Both the position numbers and the translations under genes were made by a program. A stretch of DNA of 64,000 nt from Rhodanobacter sp. (GTDB taxonomy: Bacteria > Pseudomonadota > Gammaproteobacteria > Xanthomonadales > Rhodanobacteraceae), in assembly GCA_040371205.1 (NCBI GenBank), contig AP031382.1:806001-870000 (forward strand), written 5' to 3'. Below are positions 1 through 9,585 of the stretch, piece after piece. Under the pieces are notes generated by a model. It was not told the DNA's origin. It worked only from the letters and a program-made list of their open reading frames with translations, and made no database searches. Within the stretch, counting starts at the first letter, position 1. The number at the start of each line of letters is the position of its first letter.

Positions 1-1581
1 CGGGTTGCGCTGAGCTATCGCATCGGCGCGGTGGACAGCGCGAGCCTGCGCTTCGCCCTGCGCCCGCAGCTCGTCGCATTCAACGGACAGGGCTGGTCGC
101 TGGATGGCGTGGACGGCGGGCGCATGCTGGGCGACAGCCTCGCGCTGCAGCGCGTGCGCGTTGCCGATGGCGGCGGCGTGGCCGCGCCCGCGCAGGACTT
201 CCCGCCCTACGTGCGGCTGACCCGCCGCCTGCTGCTGGGCGTGGACTGGCAGGTGCAGAACACGGTCGAGCGCATCGCGCCGGCCAACGGCGGCTTCAGC
301 CTCAGCCTGCCATTGCTGCCCGGCGAGCATCCGCAGGGCGACGGCGCGCTGGTGAAGAACGGCCGCATCGACATCACCTTCAACGCAGGCGTCGACCAGG
401 TGCGCTGGACGAGTCGGCTGGACCACGCCGCCAGACTCGCGCTCACGGCACCGGCGCTGGGCGAGCGCGCGGAAGTGTGGGAAGTGTTCGCCGCGCCGAT
501 GTGGCACGTCGATGCGCAAGGCGTGCCGACCAGCGCCAGCGACAACGGCCTGCGCTTCCAACCGCTGCCTGGCGAAACCCTTACGCTCGGCTTCAGCCAG
601 CCGGCCGCGGTCGACGGCGGCAGCCTCGCCTTCGACAGTGTGTCCGTGCAGAGCAGCGTGGGCGAGCGCAGTACCGAGACCACGCTCGCGCTCAGTGCGC
701 GCAGCACGCGCGGCGGCGAACACGCGATCGCGTTGCCGGCCGGCACGGAGCTGCTGGAGGCGAGCCGCGACGGCGAGCCGGTGAACCTTGCGGTGCGCAA
801 CGGCAAGCTCGGCCTGCCGCTGCTGCCCGGCACGCACGACTACCGCGTGCGGTTGCGCGAGCCGCATGGAGTGGCGCTGCGCGCTACCACGCCGTCGTTC
901 GCGCTGGATGCGCCGGCGGCGAACATCCGCAGCGAACTCGACCTGCCGCAGGATCGCTGGGTGCTGTGGACGTGGGGGCCGACCACCGGCCCGGCGGTGC
1001 TGTACTGGTCGCAACTGGCGGTGCTGTTGCTGGTCGCGTGGCTGCTCGGCCGCTACGCGCCGTCGCCGCTGCGTTTCCGCCACTGGCTGCTGCTGGGGCT
1101 GGGCTTCTCCGCCTTCGCCTGGGGCGCGTTCGCGCTGGTGGCGGCGTGGCTGATCCTCACCGGCGTGCGCGCGCGCTGGACGCCGGCGGAAGCGTTGCCG
1201 GCGGTGCGGTTCAATCTTGCACAGGCCGGCCTGGCCGTACTCACCGCGTTCGCGCTGCTCGCGCTGGTGGCGGCGGTACCCAAGGGGCTGCTCGGCGTGC
1301 CCGACATGCACGTGGCCGGCAACGGTTCCGGCGCGTGGCAGCTGCGCTGGTTCGCCGACCAGAGCAACGGCGTCTTGCCTGTCGGCGGTGCAATCAGCGT
1401 ATCGCTGTGGTTCTACAAGCTGGCGATGCTGGCCTGGGCGCTCTGGCTGGCCTTCGCGCTGATCGGGTGGCTGCAGTGGGCCTTCGCCGCATGGACGCAT
1501 GGCGGCCACTGGCGCCGCCGCGAAGCGAAGAAGGAGCCGCCTTCGCTGCCGCCGCCGCCGGAGGAGCCGTCGCGTGGCTGA
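1..1581 (+). CDS. Multi-spanning membrane protein, 3' part only
   Basis: The reading frame is open from the first base, so the 5' end lies outside the window and about 526 residues are visible. The first 320 or so residues are hydrophilic and look beta-rich, suggesting a periplasmic domain. They are followed by a membrane region with about four hydrophobic stretches (roughly nucleotides 1000-1065, 1075-1170, 1215-1290 and 1385-1490). The tail is short, basic and proline-rich. I do not recognise a named family. It resembles uncharacterised large inner-membrane proteins of Xanthomonadales, but that is an impression rather than a match. The stop codon overlaps the start of prmC by 8 bp, so the two are probably cotranscribed and translationally coupled. 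Confidence 0.75.
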   Translation, partial: RVALSYRIGAVDSASLRFALRPQLVAFNGQGWSLDGVDGGRMLGDSLALQRVRVADGGGVAAPAQDFPPYVRLTRRLLLGVDWQVQNTVERIAPANGGFSLSLPLLPGEHPQGDGALVKNGRIDITFNAGVDQVRWTSRLDHAARLALTAPALGERAEVWEVFAAPMWHVDAQGVPTSASDNGLRFQPLPGETLTLGFSQPAAVDGGSLAFDSVSVQSSVGERSTETTLALSARSTRGGEHAIALPAGTELLEASRDGEPVNLAVRNGKLGLPLLPGTHDYRVRLREPHGVALRATTPSFALDAPAANIRSELDLPQDRWVLWTWGPTTGPAVLYWSQLAVLLLVAWLLGRYAPSPLRFRHWLLLGLGFSAFAWGAFALVAAWLILTGVRARWTPAEALPAVRFNLAQAGLAVLTAFALLALVAAVPKGLLGVPDMHVAGNGSGAWQLRWFADQSNGVLPVGGAISVSLWFYKLAMLAWALWLAFALIGWLQWAFAAWTHGGHWRRREAKKEPPSLPPPPEEPSRG

Positions 1582-2410
1582 CGTGCGCACGGCGCTGGCT
1601 GCAGCCACGGCTCGCCTGGGCGCACGCGTCGATGCCGAGGCGTTGCTGCTGCACGTGCTCGGCCAGTCGCGCAGCTGGTTGTTCGCGCATGCGGACGATG
1701 CGCTGGATTTGGACGTCCAGACGGCTTTCGAAGCGTTGGTGGAGCGGCGCGCGGCGGGCGAGCCGGTGGCCTACCTCACCGGCCGGCGCGGCTTCTGGAC
1801 GCTGGAGCTGGAAGTGACGCCGGCCACCTTGATCCCGCGCGCGGAGACCGAGCTGCTGGTGGAACTGGCGCTGGAACGCCTGCCGCGCGACGCGGCCAGC
1901 CGCGTGGCCGATCTGGGAACCGGCAGCGGCGCGATCGCCCTCGCCATTGCCTGCGAACGCCCGCAGGCGCATGTCGTCGCCAGCGACGCGAGTGCCGAGG
2001 CGCTGGCAGTGGCGCGCCGCAACGCGCAACGGCACGGCATCGCCAACGTGCGCTTCGCCCTCGGCGACTGGCTGGCGCCGCTGGCGGGCGAACGCTTCGC
2101 GCTGATCGCTTCCAATCCGCCGTACATCGAAGCCTCCGATCCGCATCTCGCGCGCGGCGACCTGCGCCACGAGCCGCTTTCCGCGCTGGCTTCGGGCCTC
2201 GATGGCCTGGACGACATCCGGCGCATCGTCGTCGATGCGGGCGCATGTCTTGAACCCGGCGGTTGGCTGTTGTTCGAACACGGCTGGAACCAGGGCGATG
2301 CCGTGCGCGCCCTGCTCGTCGCGGCCGGTTACGCCGAAGTGTTCACCGCGCGCGATCTGGAATCGCGCGACCGGGTCAGCGGCGGGCGGCGTAGCACGCG
2401 CAGCGGCTAA
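1574..2410 (+). CDS. prmC: Peptide chain release factor N5-glutamine methyltransferase PrmC (HemK)
   Basis: Methylates the glutamine of the GGQ motif in release factors 1 and 2, using S-adenosylmethionine, in the cytoplasm. The 278-residue protein has the family's small N-terminal helical domain, then a Rossmann methyltransferase fold with the SAM-binding motif GTGSGAIAL near residue 115 and the diagnostic NPPY motif near residue 180. The start chosen is GTG at 1574, preceded by GAGGAG with 7 bases of spacing; the upstream in-frame extension is a low-complexity arginine run. It overlaps the preceding membrane-protein gene by 8 bp. prmC often sits beside prfA, but here the upstream neighbour is a membrane protein. 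Confidence 0.93.
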   Translation: MADVRTALAAATARLGARVDAEALLLHVLGQSRSWLFAHADDALDLDVQTAFEALVERRAAGEPVAYLTGRRGFWTLELEVTPATLIPRAETELLVELALERLPRDAASRVADLGTGSGAIALAIACERPQAHVVASDASAEALAVARRNAQRHGIANVRFALGDWLAPLAGERFALIASNPPYIEASDPHLARGDLRHEPLSALASGLDGLDDIRRIVVDAGACLEPGGWLLFEHGWNQGDAVRALLVAAGYAEVFTARDLESRDRVSGGRRSTRSG

Positions 2411-2696
2411 ACCGCGGATTCGCGAATGCGTGAGGCTGGTTCCCGGCCATCTGGCGTTCATGTGGATTAACGCGAACGGACCGCAGTTTTAATCGGTCCT
2501 GACCGCCATCGCGGGCTTTCACGATCGTCTAACCGTCCGCCCCCTATCACTGGATTCGCCTTCGCTCGCCGTGTGTGCATGCCCGGCGAAAGCCAAGGCG
2601 CCAGCAGTCCGCTGGCTGACCGTCGAGACCGACGTGCGGCAACGAGCCGATGTCCGGAACGATGGTCCATTCCATCCACAGATGCCGGAGGCACCG

Positions 2697-3035
2697 ATGA
2701 AGACCATGACAACCCTGACCGCCCTCGCTTTTGCCGCGACCCTTGGCCTTGGCAGCTTCGCCATGCCGGCGCAAGCGCAAACCGCGGCAGGCGGCGAGCA
2801 CGCGTCCAGCATGGCGCAGTCCGGCAGCGATGCGTGGATCACCACCAAGATCAAGACCGAACTGGCCGCCACCAAGGGCGTGCCGAGCACCGACATCTCG
2901 GTCGAGACCGTCGACGGCGTGGTGACCCTGACCGGTGTGCTGCCCACCAAGATCGACGTGAAGAAAGCCGTCGCCGCGGCCAAGAGCATCAAGGGCGTCA
3001 AGAGCGTGGACGACTCCGGCCTCAAGGTGAAGTGA
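2697..3035 (+). CDS. Secreted BON-domain protein
   Basis: A 112-residue protein with a signal peptide (about residues 1-28, ending in a PAQAQ cleavage region) and one BON domain. The visible core has WITTKIKTEL, then VETVDGVVTLTG and a C-terminal VKSVDDSGLKVK, the usual beta-alpha-beta layout. BON proteins such as OsmY sit in the periplasm, are thought to contact membranes, and are induced by osmotic or envelope stress. The ATG at 2697 was chosen because it follows a CCGGAGGC ribosome-binding site and opens a signal peptide; the frame extends further upstream without one. The next two small genes (CsbD, DUF1328) are also stress-type, so this looks like a stress-induced set. The function is inferred from family and context. 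Confidence 0.88.
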   Translation: MKTMTTLTALAFAATLGLGSFAMPAQAQTAAGGEHASSMAQSGSDAWITTKIKTELAATKGVPSTDISVETVDGVVTLTGVLPTKIDVKKAVAAAKSIKGVKSVDDSGLKVK

Positions 3036-3109
3036 TCGCGGCACGCCACGCTAGCAGCAACGTTTGCCGGCACTCCGCCGGCTCCCCCTCCCCATCAAGA
3101 GAGACTGAC

Positions 3110-3307
3110 ATGAACGAGGATCGCATCAAGGGACAGTGGAAGCAGATTCACGGCAAGCTCAAGGCGCGCTGGGGCAAGTTGACCGACGACGACCTGAAGA
3201 TCGCCGACGGCAACGCCGAGTACCTGGTGGGCAGGTTGCAGGAACGCTACGGCATCGCCAAGGACGAGGCCCAGAAGCAGATCAGGGAATTCGACCGCGG
3301 CCTGTAA
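3110..3307 (+). CDS. CsbD family stress-response protein
   Basis: A 65-residue, highly charged cytoplasmic protein that fits the CsbD family over its full length: it opens MNEDRIKGQWKQIHGKLK and carries the typical WGKLTDDDL segment and a C-terminal YGIAKDEA stretch. CsbD proteins are general-stress proteins with no established biochemical activity. A GAGAGA-type ribosome-binding site lies just before ATG 3110. It sits between the BON protein and a DUF1328 membrane peptide on the same strand, and such small stress genes are commonly found together in proteobacteria. Confidence 0.92.
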   Translation: MNEDRIKGQWKQIHGKLKARWGKLTDDDLKIADGNAEYLVGRLQERYGIAKDEAQKQIREFDRGL

Positions 3308-3321
3308 CCGGCCATCGTGCG

Positions 3322-3352
3322 CCGCCGCGAGCGGATGTTCCACTCGCGGCGG
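3322..3352 (+). other. Intercistronic hairpin
   Basis: A 10-bp inverted repeat (CCGCCGCGAG at 3322-3331, CTCGCGGCGG at 3343-3352) with an 11-base loop lies between the CsbD and DUF1328 genes. No T-tract follows, so an RNA-stabilising, processing or leaky-termination element is more likely than a full terminator. Confidence 0.45.
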
Positions 3353-3472
3353 CCGCACGCTACCGCGGTACTGCCTTCGCGGCAGCCGCAGGCATCGCGC
3401 AAGGATGCCCGCGACGGCCGCACCCACGCGCGCAACAGGACACCGGAGTGCGCCCCATCATGGGAGAAGCCT

Positions 3473-3637
3473 ATGCTTTATTACGCCATCGTCTTTCTGA
3501 TCATCGCGCTGATCGCGGGGTTCTTCGGTTTTTTCGGCATTGCTGGCCTCGCCGCGAGCATCGCCAAGTTGCTGTTCATCGTCTTCATCGTCCTGTTCGT
3601 CCTGTCGCTGATCTTCGGCCGTCGCCGACGGCTGTGA
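3473..3637 (+). CDS. DUF1328 small membrane protein
   Basis: A 54-residue membrane peptide beginning [20 protein letters not shown]. It has two hydrophobic segments separated by a glycine-rich turn and ends in a basic tail (GRRRRL), the normal size and layout of DUF1328 (YtjA-like) proteins. The ATG at 3473 follows GGGAGAAG; the frame is open further upstream, but that extension is hydrophilic and has no such site. No molecular function is established for the family. Its association with BON and CsbD genes suggests an envelope-stress role. A strong hairpin ends the unit 29 bp downstream. Confidence 0.88.
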   Translation: MLYYAIVFLIIALIAGFFGFFGIAGLAASIAKLLFIVFIVLFVLSLIFGRRRRL

Positions 3638-3665
3638 CGAGGGCCGTTCCGGTCTGAGGACTCGC

Positions 3666-3709
3666 GCAAAGGCCGCCGCTTCCCGGGTCCGGGGAGCGGC
3701 GGCCTTTGC
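3666..3709 (+). terminator. Rho-independent terminator after the stress cluster
   Basis: A 19-bp stem (one G-T pair) joins 3666-3684 to 3691-3709 with a 6-base loop; the arms are GC-rich in the middle and end in AAA/TTT. It lies between convergent genes (DUF1328 and dxs). The T-tract is short, but the stem is the strongest in this part of the window. Confidence 0.75.
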
Positions 3710-3855
3710 ATGCAGTCACGCGTGTTGCAATCACGCCGCGTGCCGCGGAGGACAGGCGCATCTTGCGCGCGGCCCGGCCTGGCGGGCTTGGGCATCTAGG
3801 GCGCGCACTGCGGGGCGGAAGGAACCCCGAAAGCGAGGCGGGTTCGCCGGGCGAC

Positions 3856-5748
3856 TCAGCCGGCGCTGGCGAGATGGCTGCCTGCCGCTTGCGGAAAGCG
3901 CGTGAGGATGGCGTGGCGGATGCCCGGCAGGTCCAGCCCGGCCATGCTCAGCACTTCCTCGCGGCTGCCGTGTTCGAGGTAGGTATCGGGCAGGCCGAGG
4001 TGCAGGATCGGTTTCACGATGCCGCTGGCCGCCAGGCATTCGGCCACCGCGCTGCCGGCGCCGCCGGCGACGGCGTTGTCTTCCAGCGTGACGAAGGCGT
4101 CGTGGGTCCTGGCCAGCTCCACGATCAGCGCCTCGTCCAGCGGTTTCACGAAGCGCATGTTGACCAGGGTGGCGTCGAGTTCGCCGGCGATCACCGCGGC
4201 GGGCGCCAGCATGGCGCCGAAGCTGAGCAGGGCGAGGCCGCGGCCGCGGCGGCGCAGCTCGGCCTTGCCGATGGGCAGGGTGTCCAGCTCGGGCCGCACC
4301 GCAATGCCTGGGCCGGTGCCGCGCGGGTAGCGGATCGCGGCGGGGCCGGCGTACTGGAAGCCGGTCGAGAGCATCGTGCGGCACTCGTTCTCGTCGGCCG
4401 GCGCCATGATGACGAAGTTCGGCAGGCAGCGCAGGTACGAGAGATCGAAGCTGCCCGCATGGGTGGCGCCGTCCGGCCCGACCACGCCGGCGCGGTCGAT
4501 GGCGAAGGTGACGTCCAGGTTCTGCAGCGCCACGTCGTGGATCGCCTGGTCGTAGGCGCGCTGCAGGAAGGTGGAGTAGATCGCCACCACCGGCTTGGCG
4601 CCCTCGCAGGCCATGCCGGCGGCCAGCGTCACGGCGTGCTGCTCGGCGATCGCCACGTCGAAGTAGCGCTCGGGGTATTCCTTGGAGAAGCGCACCAGCC
4701 CCGAGCCCTCGCGCATCGCGGGCGTGATGCCCAGCAGGCGTTCGTCGGCGGCGGCCTGGTCGCACAGCCAATCGCTGAAGATGTCGGTGTAGGTGGGCTT
4801 GGCGGGCGCGTTCTTCTTCGCCAGTCCGGCTTGCGGATCGAACGGGCCGACGGCGTGGTATTCGATCTGCGCCTGCTCGGCCGGGGCGTAGCCCTTGCCC
4901 TTGGTGGTGACCACGTGCAGCAGCTGCGGGCCGGGCAGGTTCTTCACCGTGCGCAGCGCGGCCAGCAGCTGCGGGATGTTGTGGCCGTCGATCGGGCCGG
5001 TGTAGTGGAAACCCAGTTCCTCGAACAGCGTGGAAGGCACGAACATGCCCTTGGCGTGTTCTTCCCAGCGCTTGAAGAAGCGGCCGGCCAGCGACTGCTT
5101 GGGGATCGCACGCTTGGCGCGTTCGCGCATGGCGTTGAGCCGGCGGCTGGCCAGCGCGCGCGACATGATCTTGGTCATCGCGCCCACGTTCTCGCTGATC
5201 GACATGCCGTTGTCGTTGAACACCACCAGCATGTCCGGCTCCACGTCGCCGCCGTGGTTGAGCGCCTCGAAGGCCATGCCGGCGGTCATCGCGCCATCGC
5301 CGATCACCGCCACGAACTTGCGGTCGTCGCCGCGAAGCTGCGCGGCGATGGCCATGCCCAGCGCGGCGGAAATCGAGGTGGACGAATGGCCGACGCCGAA
5401 GGTGTCGTATTCGCTTTCCTCGCGGCGCGGGAACGGCGCGAGGCCGTCCTTCTTCTTGATCGTGGTGATGCGGTCGCGGCGGCCGGTGAGGATCTTGTGC
5501 GGGTAGCACTGGTGGCCGACGTCCCACACCAGCCGGTCTGTGGGGGTGTCGAACACGTGGTGCAGCGCCACGGTGAGTTCCACCACGCCCAGGCCCGCGC
5601 CGAAATGCCCGCCGGAGCTGGCCACGGCCTCGATCAGGTACTCGCGCAGTTCGTCGGCGACGGCGGGCAGTTCCTCGTCGGGAACGCGGCGCAGGTCGGC
5701 CGGCGACTCAATGGCGGCCAGGTGGGGGTAGCGTGCAGGATCTTTCAT
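3856..5748 (-). CDS. dxs: 1-deoxy-D-xylulose-5-phosphate synthase
   Basis: Catalyses the thiamine-diphosphate-dependent condensation of pyruvate and glyceraldehyde 3-phosphate, the first step of the MEP isoprenoid pathway. At 630 residues it is full length. Visible hallmarks are the N-terminal [10 protein letters not shown] motif, [15 protein letters not shown], the thiamine-diphosphate/Mg motif GDGAMTAG near residue 150 followed by [14 protein letters not shown], and a second domain with AIAEQHAV, whose glutamate is the thiazolium-activating residue. The C-terminal transketolase domain contains [14 protein letters not shown]. The neighbouring HNH endonuclease lies upstream on the same strand, 64 bp away, and seems functionally unrelated. 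No other isoprenoid gene is visible nearby. Confidence 0.97.
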   Translation of the reverse strand: MKDPARYPHLAAIESPADLRRVPDEELPAVADELREYLIEAVASSGGHFGAGLGVVELTVALHHVFDTPTDRLVWDVGHQCYPHKILTGRRDRITTIKKKDGLAPFPRREESEYDTFGVGHSSTSISAALGMAIAAQLRGDDRKFVAVIGDGAMTAGMAFEALNHGGDVEPDMLVVFNDNGMSISENVGAMTKIMSRALASRRLNAMRERAKRAIPKQSLAGRFFKRWEEHAKGMFVPSTLFEELGFHYTGPIDGHNIPQLLAALRTVKNLPGPQLLHVVTTKGKGYAPAEQAQIEYHAVGPFDPQAGLAKKNAPAKPTYTDIFSDWLCDQAAADERLLGITPAMREGSGLVRFSKEYPERYFDVAIAEQHAVTLAAGMACEGAKPVVAIYSTFLQRAYDQAIHDVALQNLDVTFAIDRAGVVGPDGATHAGSFDLSYLRCLPNFVIMAPADENECRTMLSTGFQYAGPAAIRYPRGTGPGIAVRPELDTLPIGKAELRRRGRGLALLSFGAMLAPAAVIAGELDATLVNMRFVKPLDEALIVELARTHDAFVTLEDNAVAGGAGSAVAECLAASGIVKPILHLGLPDTYLEHGSREEVLSMAGLDLPGIRHAILTRFPQAAGSHLASAG

Positions 5749-5812
5749 CCGCCTATTGTTGGCCCGGAGGCGGGGCGGGGCAAGGGCGGCGGTCTGGCCG
5801 GGATGGGGCGGT

Positions 5813-6412
5813 TCAGGCCATCGCCCGCCGCCGGTCGCGCGGCAGGTGGCTGACCAGGAAGTCCATCTGGTCGGCCAGGATGTTGCGGTTGGAGAGGATC
5901 AGGTGCTCCACCCAGCTCGGCCGGTAGGGCACCGCCAGCAACGGCATGTGGGCCTGTTGCGGGGTGCGGTTGCTCTTCCTGAGGTTGCAGGCGACGCAGG
6001 CGCTGACCACGTTCTCCCACTCGTCGCGGCCGCCCTTGGACACCGGCTGCACGTGGTCGCGGGTCAGCTCGCCGCGGCTGAAGTGCTCGCCGCAGTACAG
6101 GCACAGGTGGCGGTCGCGGGCGAACAGCGCGGTATTGGTCAGCGCGGGCGCGGGATCGACCGCGTGCTCGTGGCAGTGGCCGGTGCTGGCGATGATGGGG
6201 TGCAGGTCGAGCTGGCTCTGCATGCCCAGCGCGCGGTTGTGGCCGCCGTGCACGGTGAGGCAGGGGTCGCCCAGCGTCCACGCCACCGCGTCGCGCACGT
6301 AGAGGCACGCGGCGTCCTGCCAGCTGATCCAGTCCAGGATGCGGCCGGCGGCGTCCAGCGACAGCACGCGGGTCGAATGCAGGTCGGCCCGGTTGACGAC
6401 TTCCATCAGCAT
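5813..6412 (-). CDS. HNH endonuclease family protein
   Basis: A 199-residue protein with a C-terminal HNH nuclease domain: a CLYCG zinc knuckle, then [12 protein letters not shown] with the catalytic-type histidine, [17 protein letters not shown] with the asparagine, and the second CxxC knuckle. Stand-alone proteins of this type are widespread in proteobacteria and are not tied to restriction systems; their substrate is unknown. The start is set at 6412 (MLMEVVNR) because AGGAAGGA lies 8 bases upstream; the frame continues without a better site. It is divergent from the SapC-family gene, leaving about 250 bp that should hold both promoters. Confidence 0.85.
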   Translation of the reverse strand: MLMEVVNRADLHSTRVLSLDAAGRILDWISWQDAACLYVRDAVAWTLGDPCLTVHGGHNRALGMQSQLDLHPIIASTGHCHEHAVDPAPALTNTALFARDRHLCLYCGEHFSRGELTRDHVQPVSKGGRDEWENVVSACVACNLRKSNRTPQQAHMPLLAVPYRPSWVEHLILSNRNILADQMDFLVSHLPRDRRRAMA

Positions 6413-6631
6413 GCGGTTCGTCCTTCCTCGCGAGAAAGAGCCTGCAACCATGCAACGGTGCTCGAATGCACCGCAGCATAGAACAGATTCGTGACAAAAC
6501 ACATGCGAAAGTCTTTGTGCTCAAACAGATAGGCCCTTGGCCGCGAAGTTCGCGGGCGGCCGCCGGCGCTGATATAGTGGTCGTTCGTCTGTAGACCCGA
6601 CGCCGGGTTTGGGAGGGGAAGCCGATGGTGG

Positions 6632-6653
6632 CTGCCCCGGCACGGCGGGGCAG
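6632..6653 (+). promoter_or_regulatory. Hairpin abutting the SapC-family ribosome-binding site
   Basis: An 8-bp perfect inverted repeat (CTGCCCCG at 6632-6639, CGGGGCAG at 6646-6653) with a 6-base loop. Its 3' arm ends in the first base of the GAGGT ribosome-binding site (6653-6657) that precedes GTG 6664. Folding could hide the site. Regulation is inferred from position only. Confidence 0.35.
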
Positions 6654-6663
6654 AGGTAATCAC

Positions 6664-7443
6664 GTGGCTGAAGTTCTTTTCTACGAGCGCCCGGTGCCGC
6701 TCAACCGTACCGCCCACAAGGATCTGCGCCTGAAGCCGATCCCGAACATGAAGTTCGCGCTGCAGGCCCATTCCGTGCCGCTCACCGGCGTGGAATTCGG
6801 CCTGGCGGCGCGCGACATGCCCATCGTGTTCGCCGGCAACGACATCGGCGACGCCGGTCCGGTGGCCCTGCTGGGCCTGCGCCAGAACGAAAACCTGTTC
6901 GTGGACGCCAGCGGCCAGTGGGCGCCGAACACCTACGTTCCCGCTTTCGTGCGCCGCTATCCGTTCGTGCTGGCCGAGAAGCCGGCCGGCCAGGAGGGCG
7001 ACGACTTCGCCGTGTTCCTCGACGAGGGTTACGAAGGCTTCAACGCCAACGAAGGCGACCGCCTGTTCAACGAGGACGGCACCGACACCGAAATGCTGAC
7101 GCGCGCCGTGGGCTTCCTCGGCGAATTCCAGCAGCACGTGGCCCGTACCCGCTGGTTCATGGAGCAGCTGCGCAAGCACGGCCTGCTGGAGTCGCGCAAC
7201 CTCAGCATGCGCCGCGACTCGCCGGACGGCCAGGGCGGCAACGTCATCAACCTCAACGGCCTGTTCGTGGTCAACGAGGAAAAGCTGCGCCAGCTGGACG
7301 AGAAGACCGCACAGGAATTCCTGCGCGAAGGCCTTCTCGGCTGGATTTACGCGCACCTGATCTCGATGAACAACCTCGATCGCCTGGGCATGCGCCTGGG
7401 CGAGCGCGAAGGGGCCGAATCGGCCGGCGCCACCAGGAACTGA
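6664..7443 (+). CDS. SapC family protein
   Basis: A 259-residue protein of the SapC family (the Campylobacter S-layer accessory family, not the Sap peptide transporter). It begins MAEVLFYERPVPLNRTAHKDLRLK, typical of proteobacterial members, and keeps the conserved ANEGDRLFNEDG segment and the C-terminal LLGWIYAHLISMNN. There is no signal peptide. Its role in S-layer-free Gram-negatives is unknown. GTG 6664 is chosen from family-like length and the GAGGT site; ATG 6625 has a better purine-rich site (GGGAGGGGAAG) and would add 13 residues, so the start is not certain. A hairpin sits over the ribosome-binding site and a strong terminator follows, so the gene is probably monocistronic. Confidence 0.85.
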   Translation: MAEVLFYERPVPLNRTAHKDLRLKPIPNMKFALQAHSVPLTGVEFGLAARDMPIVFAGNDIGDAGPVALLGLRQNENLFVDASGQWAPNTYVPAFVRRYPFVLAEKPAGQEGDDFAVFLDEGYEGFNANEGDRLFNEDGTDTEMLTRAVGFLGEFQQHVARTRWFMEQLRKHGLLESRNLSMRRDSPDGQGGNVINLNGLFVVNEEKLRQLDEKTAQEFLREGLLGWIYAHLISMNNLDRLGMRLGEREGAESAGATRN

Positions 7444-7482
7444 GGTCGGGTCGGGCGCCTCGTGCGCCCGCAAGCCGAAAGC

Positions 7483-7521
7483 GAAGCGCCACGACGGGCG
7501 ACTGTCGTGGCGCTTCTTTTT
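7483..7521 (+). terminator. Rho-independent terminator
   Basis: A perfect 13-bp stem (GAAGCGCCACGAC at 7483-7495, GTCGTGGCGCTTC at 7504-7516) with an 8-base loop is followed directly by TTTTT. It ends the SapC-family transcript and lies 44 bp from the convergent hydrolase gene. Confidence 0.92.
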
Positions 7522-7564
7522 GTCCCGAACGCGGCCTGCGTGGCGGCCGGGTACGCCGCAGGTA

Positions 7565-9529
7565 TCAGTTCGGCACGACGGGCAGCGCGATATAGCTGGC
7601 CTCGCCCTGCGCGTGATAGATGCGCTGGGTGGCCTTCACGTAGTCCGCCGGCTTGGCGAAGAAGATGTTCGGCACGAAGGTCTGCGGGTTGCGGTCGTAC
7701 AGCGGGAACCAGCTCGACTGCACCTGCACCATGATGCGGTGGCCGGGCAGGAACACGTGGTTGGCGGCGGGCAGGTCGAAGCGGTAAGCCAGCGGCTTGT
7801 CCGGCGTCAGCGCTGCGGGCTTGTCCCAGCCGGTGCGGTAGCGGCCGCGCAGGATGTCCATCGCCACCGCCAATTGGTAGCCGCCCATTTCCGGCTGCTC
7901 GGCCACCTGGTCGGGATACACGTCGATCAGCTTCACCACCCAGTCGCTGTCGGTGCCGCTGGTGGAGGCGACCAGGTGCACCACCGGCACGCCGGCGATG
8001 GTGAGCGGCGCGGTGAGCGGCGCGGTTTCGTAGCTGAGCACGTCGGTGCGGCCGGAGGCTTCGCGCTGGTCGTCCACCAGCCATTGCGACCAGGTGAGGC
8101 CGTGGTCGTAGCCGATCGGTTGGATCGGCCGCGCGCGGAACGGCACCGGATGCGCGGGATCGGAGACGTATTCGTCGTAGGCGGTGCCGCCAGCGGGCGC
8201 GTCGAAGCCGAGCTGCATGCCGGGTTCCAGGTACAGCGCGCGGCTCTTGTCGGCGCAGCCGCTGTCGCAGGAGACCGGCCAGCGGTCGAGGCGCTGCCAG
8301 CGATCGGTGCCGGTCTGGAAGGCGGTGACCGGGGCGAGGTCGGCCTTCGGCGCGCCGTCCTTGAGGTACTGCGCGAGGAACGGACGCAGGATGTGTTCGC
8401 GAAAATACTTCGCGGTGTCGCTGCCGAAGCGGATCGCGCCCAGCGAGCTGCCTTCCTCGATTTCCTGGCCGTGGTGCCACGGACCCATCACCAGCTTGAC
8501 CATGGTGCCGCTGGTGTCCTTCGGCTTGATCGCGCGGTAGACGGCCAGCGCGCCGTAGATGTCCTCCTGGTCCCACAGGCTGTGCACCAGCATCACCGGC
8601 ACGGTGAGCGGCTGCGCGGCCAGCAGCTTGTCCACCGCCTGCTGCTGCCAGAAGGCATCGTAGGCGGGGTGCGCCACCAGCTTGTTCCAGAAGCCGAGCT
8701 GGCGCATGCCGTAGGCGTCGCCCATCGCGCCGGCGGAGCCGTAGTGCATGAACAGGTCGTACTCGTCGTGGAAGTTGGTCCACCACTTGGCGGTGTTGTC
8801 GCGGGTGGCTTCCTGCTCGTAGATGTAGCTCATGTTCTGCTGGCGGAAGGCGCCGTGGTGGAACCAGTCGTCGCCCATCCAGCCGTCCACCATCGGGTTC
8901 ATCGGCACCGCCGCTTTCAGCGCCGGATGCGGGTGCACCAGCGACATCAGCGGCTCGAAGCCGTCGTAGGAGATGCCGATGGTGGCGACCTTGCCGTTCG
9001 ACTCGGGGATGTTCTTCACCAGCCAGTCGATGGTGTCCCAGGTATCGGTGGCGTCGTCCACCGGCGTGGGGTTGAGCGGGCCGTGCACCGGCCGGTTCAT
9101 CACGTAGTCGCCCTCGGAGCCGTACTTGCCGCGGATGTCCTGGATCACGCGGATGTAGCCGTCCTCGGCGATCACGTCGGCGGCGTTGTCGTAGCCTTCC
9201 AGCAGCGGCTCGATATGGCCGCTCATGAGGTTGTGGCTGAGCTGGTGCGCGTCGTAGGGCGTGCGGGTGAGCACGATGCCGGCGTGCTTCGCGCCTTTCG
9301 GGATCAGGATTACGGTGTTGAGCTTCACGCCGTCGCGCATTGGGATCATCACGTCGCGCTCGACGTAGTCGAAGCTGCCGGTGGCCGGCTTGAAATGGGC
9401 TGGCGTCTCGCTGGGGTAGTCGGGGTATTTGGCCTGCGGCACGTCCGTGGCGTACAGGGCGCCCCCGGCGGCGAGCAGGGCGGCGAGCAGCGCGGTCTTC
9501 AATCCCGCGACGATACGGCGTGGCGTCAT
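7565..9529 (-). CDS. Secreted CocE/NonD family alpha/beta hydrolase (S15-type)
   Basis: A 654-residue protein with a signal peptide (MTPRRIVAGLKTALLAALLA, cleavage near residue 27) and the CocE/X-Pro dipeptidyl-peptidase fold. The nucleophile elbow is GISYDGF near residue 184. The helical cap follows, then the C-terminal jelly-roll with TDSDWVVKLIDVYPD and PGHRIMVQVQSSWFP, the regions expected to supply the acid and base of the Ser-Asp-His triad. The family includes cocaine esterase, glutaryl-7-ACA acylases and alpha-amino-acid ester hydrolases; the closest label is glutaryl-7-ACA acylase-like, but the substrate cannot be read from sequence. Export suggests it works in the periplasm or outside the cell on peptides or esters. 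The ATG at 9529 starts the signal peptide; the open frame upstream overlaps the GNAT gene. Confidence 0.9.
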   Translation of the reverse strand: MTPRRIVAGLKTALLAALLAAGGALYATDVPQAKYPDYPSETPAHFKPATGSFDYVERDVMIPMRDGVKLNTVILIPKGAKHAGIVLTRTPYDAHQLSHNLMSGHIEPLLEGYDNAADVIAEDGYIRVIQDIRGKYGSEGDYVMNRPVHGPLNPTPVDDATDTWDTIDWLVKNIPESNGKVATIGISYDGFEPLMSLVHPHPALKAAVPMNPMVDGWMGDDWFHHGAFRQQNMSYIYEQEATRDNTAKWWTNFHDEYDLFMHYGSAGAMGDAYGMRQLGFWNKLVAHPAYDAFWQQQAVDKLLAAQPLTVPVMLVHSLWDQEDIYGALAVYRAIKPKDTSGTMVKLVMGPWHHGQEIEEGSSLGAIRFGSDTAKYFREHILRPFLAQYLKDGAPKADLAPVTAFQTGTDRWQRLDRWPVSCDSGCADKSRALYLEPGMQLGFDAPAGGTAYDEYVSDPAHPVPFRARPIQPIGYDHGLTWSQWLVDDQREASGRTDVLSYETAPLTAPLTIAGVPVVHLVASTSGTDSDWVVKLIDVYPDQVAEQPEMGGYQLAVAMDILRGRYRTGWDKPAALTPDKPLAYRFDLPAANHVFLPGHRIMVQVQSSWFPLYDRNPQTFVPNIFFAKPADYVKATQRIYHAQGEASYIALPVVPN

Positions 9530-9585
9530 GGCTTGGTTTCCCCCGTGGCGAAATCGCCGGGCCAGCTTAGCGCGCCGCGGCCCGT

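Noticed and set aside
2478-2499. Small GGACCG/CGGTCC inverted repeat upstream of the BON gene as an operator
   Set aside because: Only 6-bp arms with a 10-base loop; not distinguishable from chance in this GC-rich sequence.
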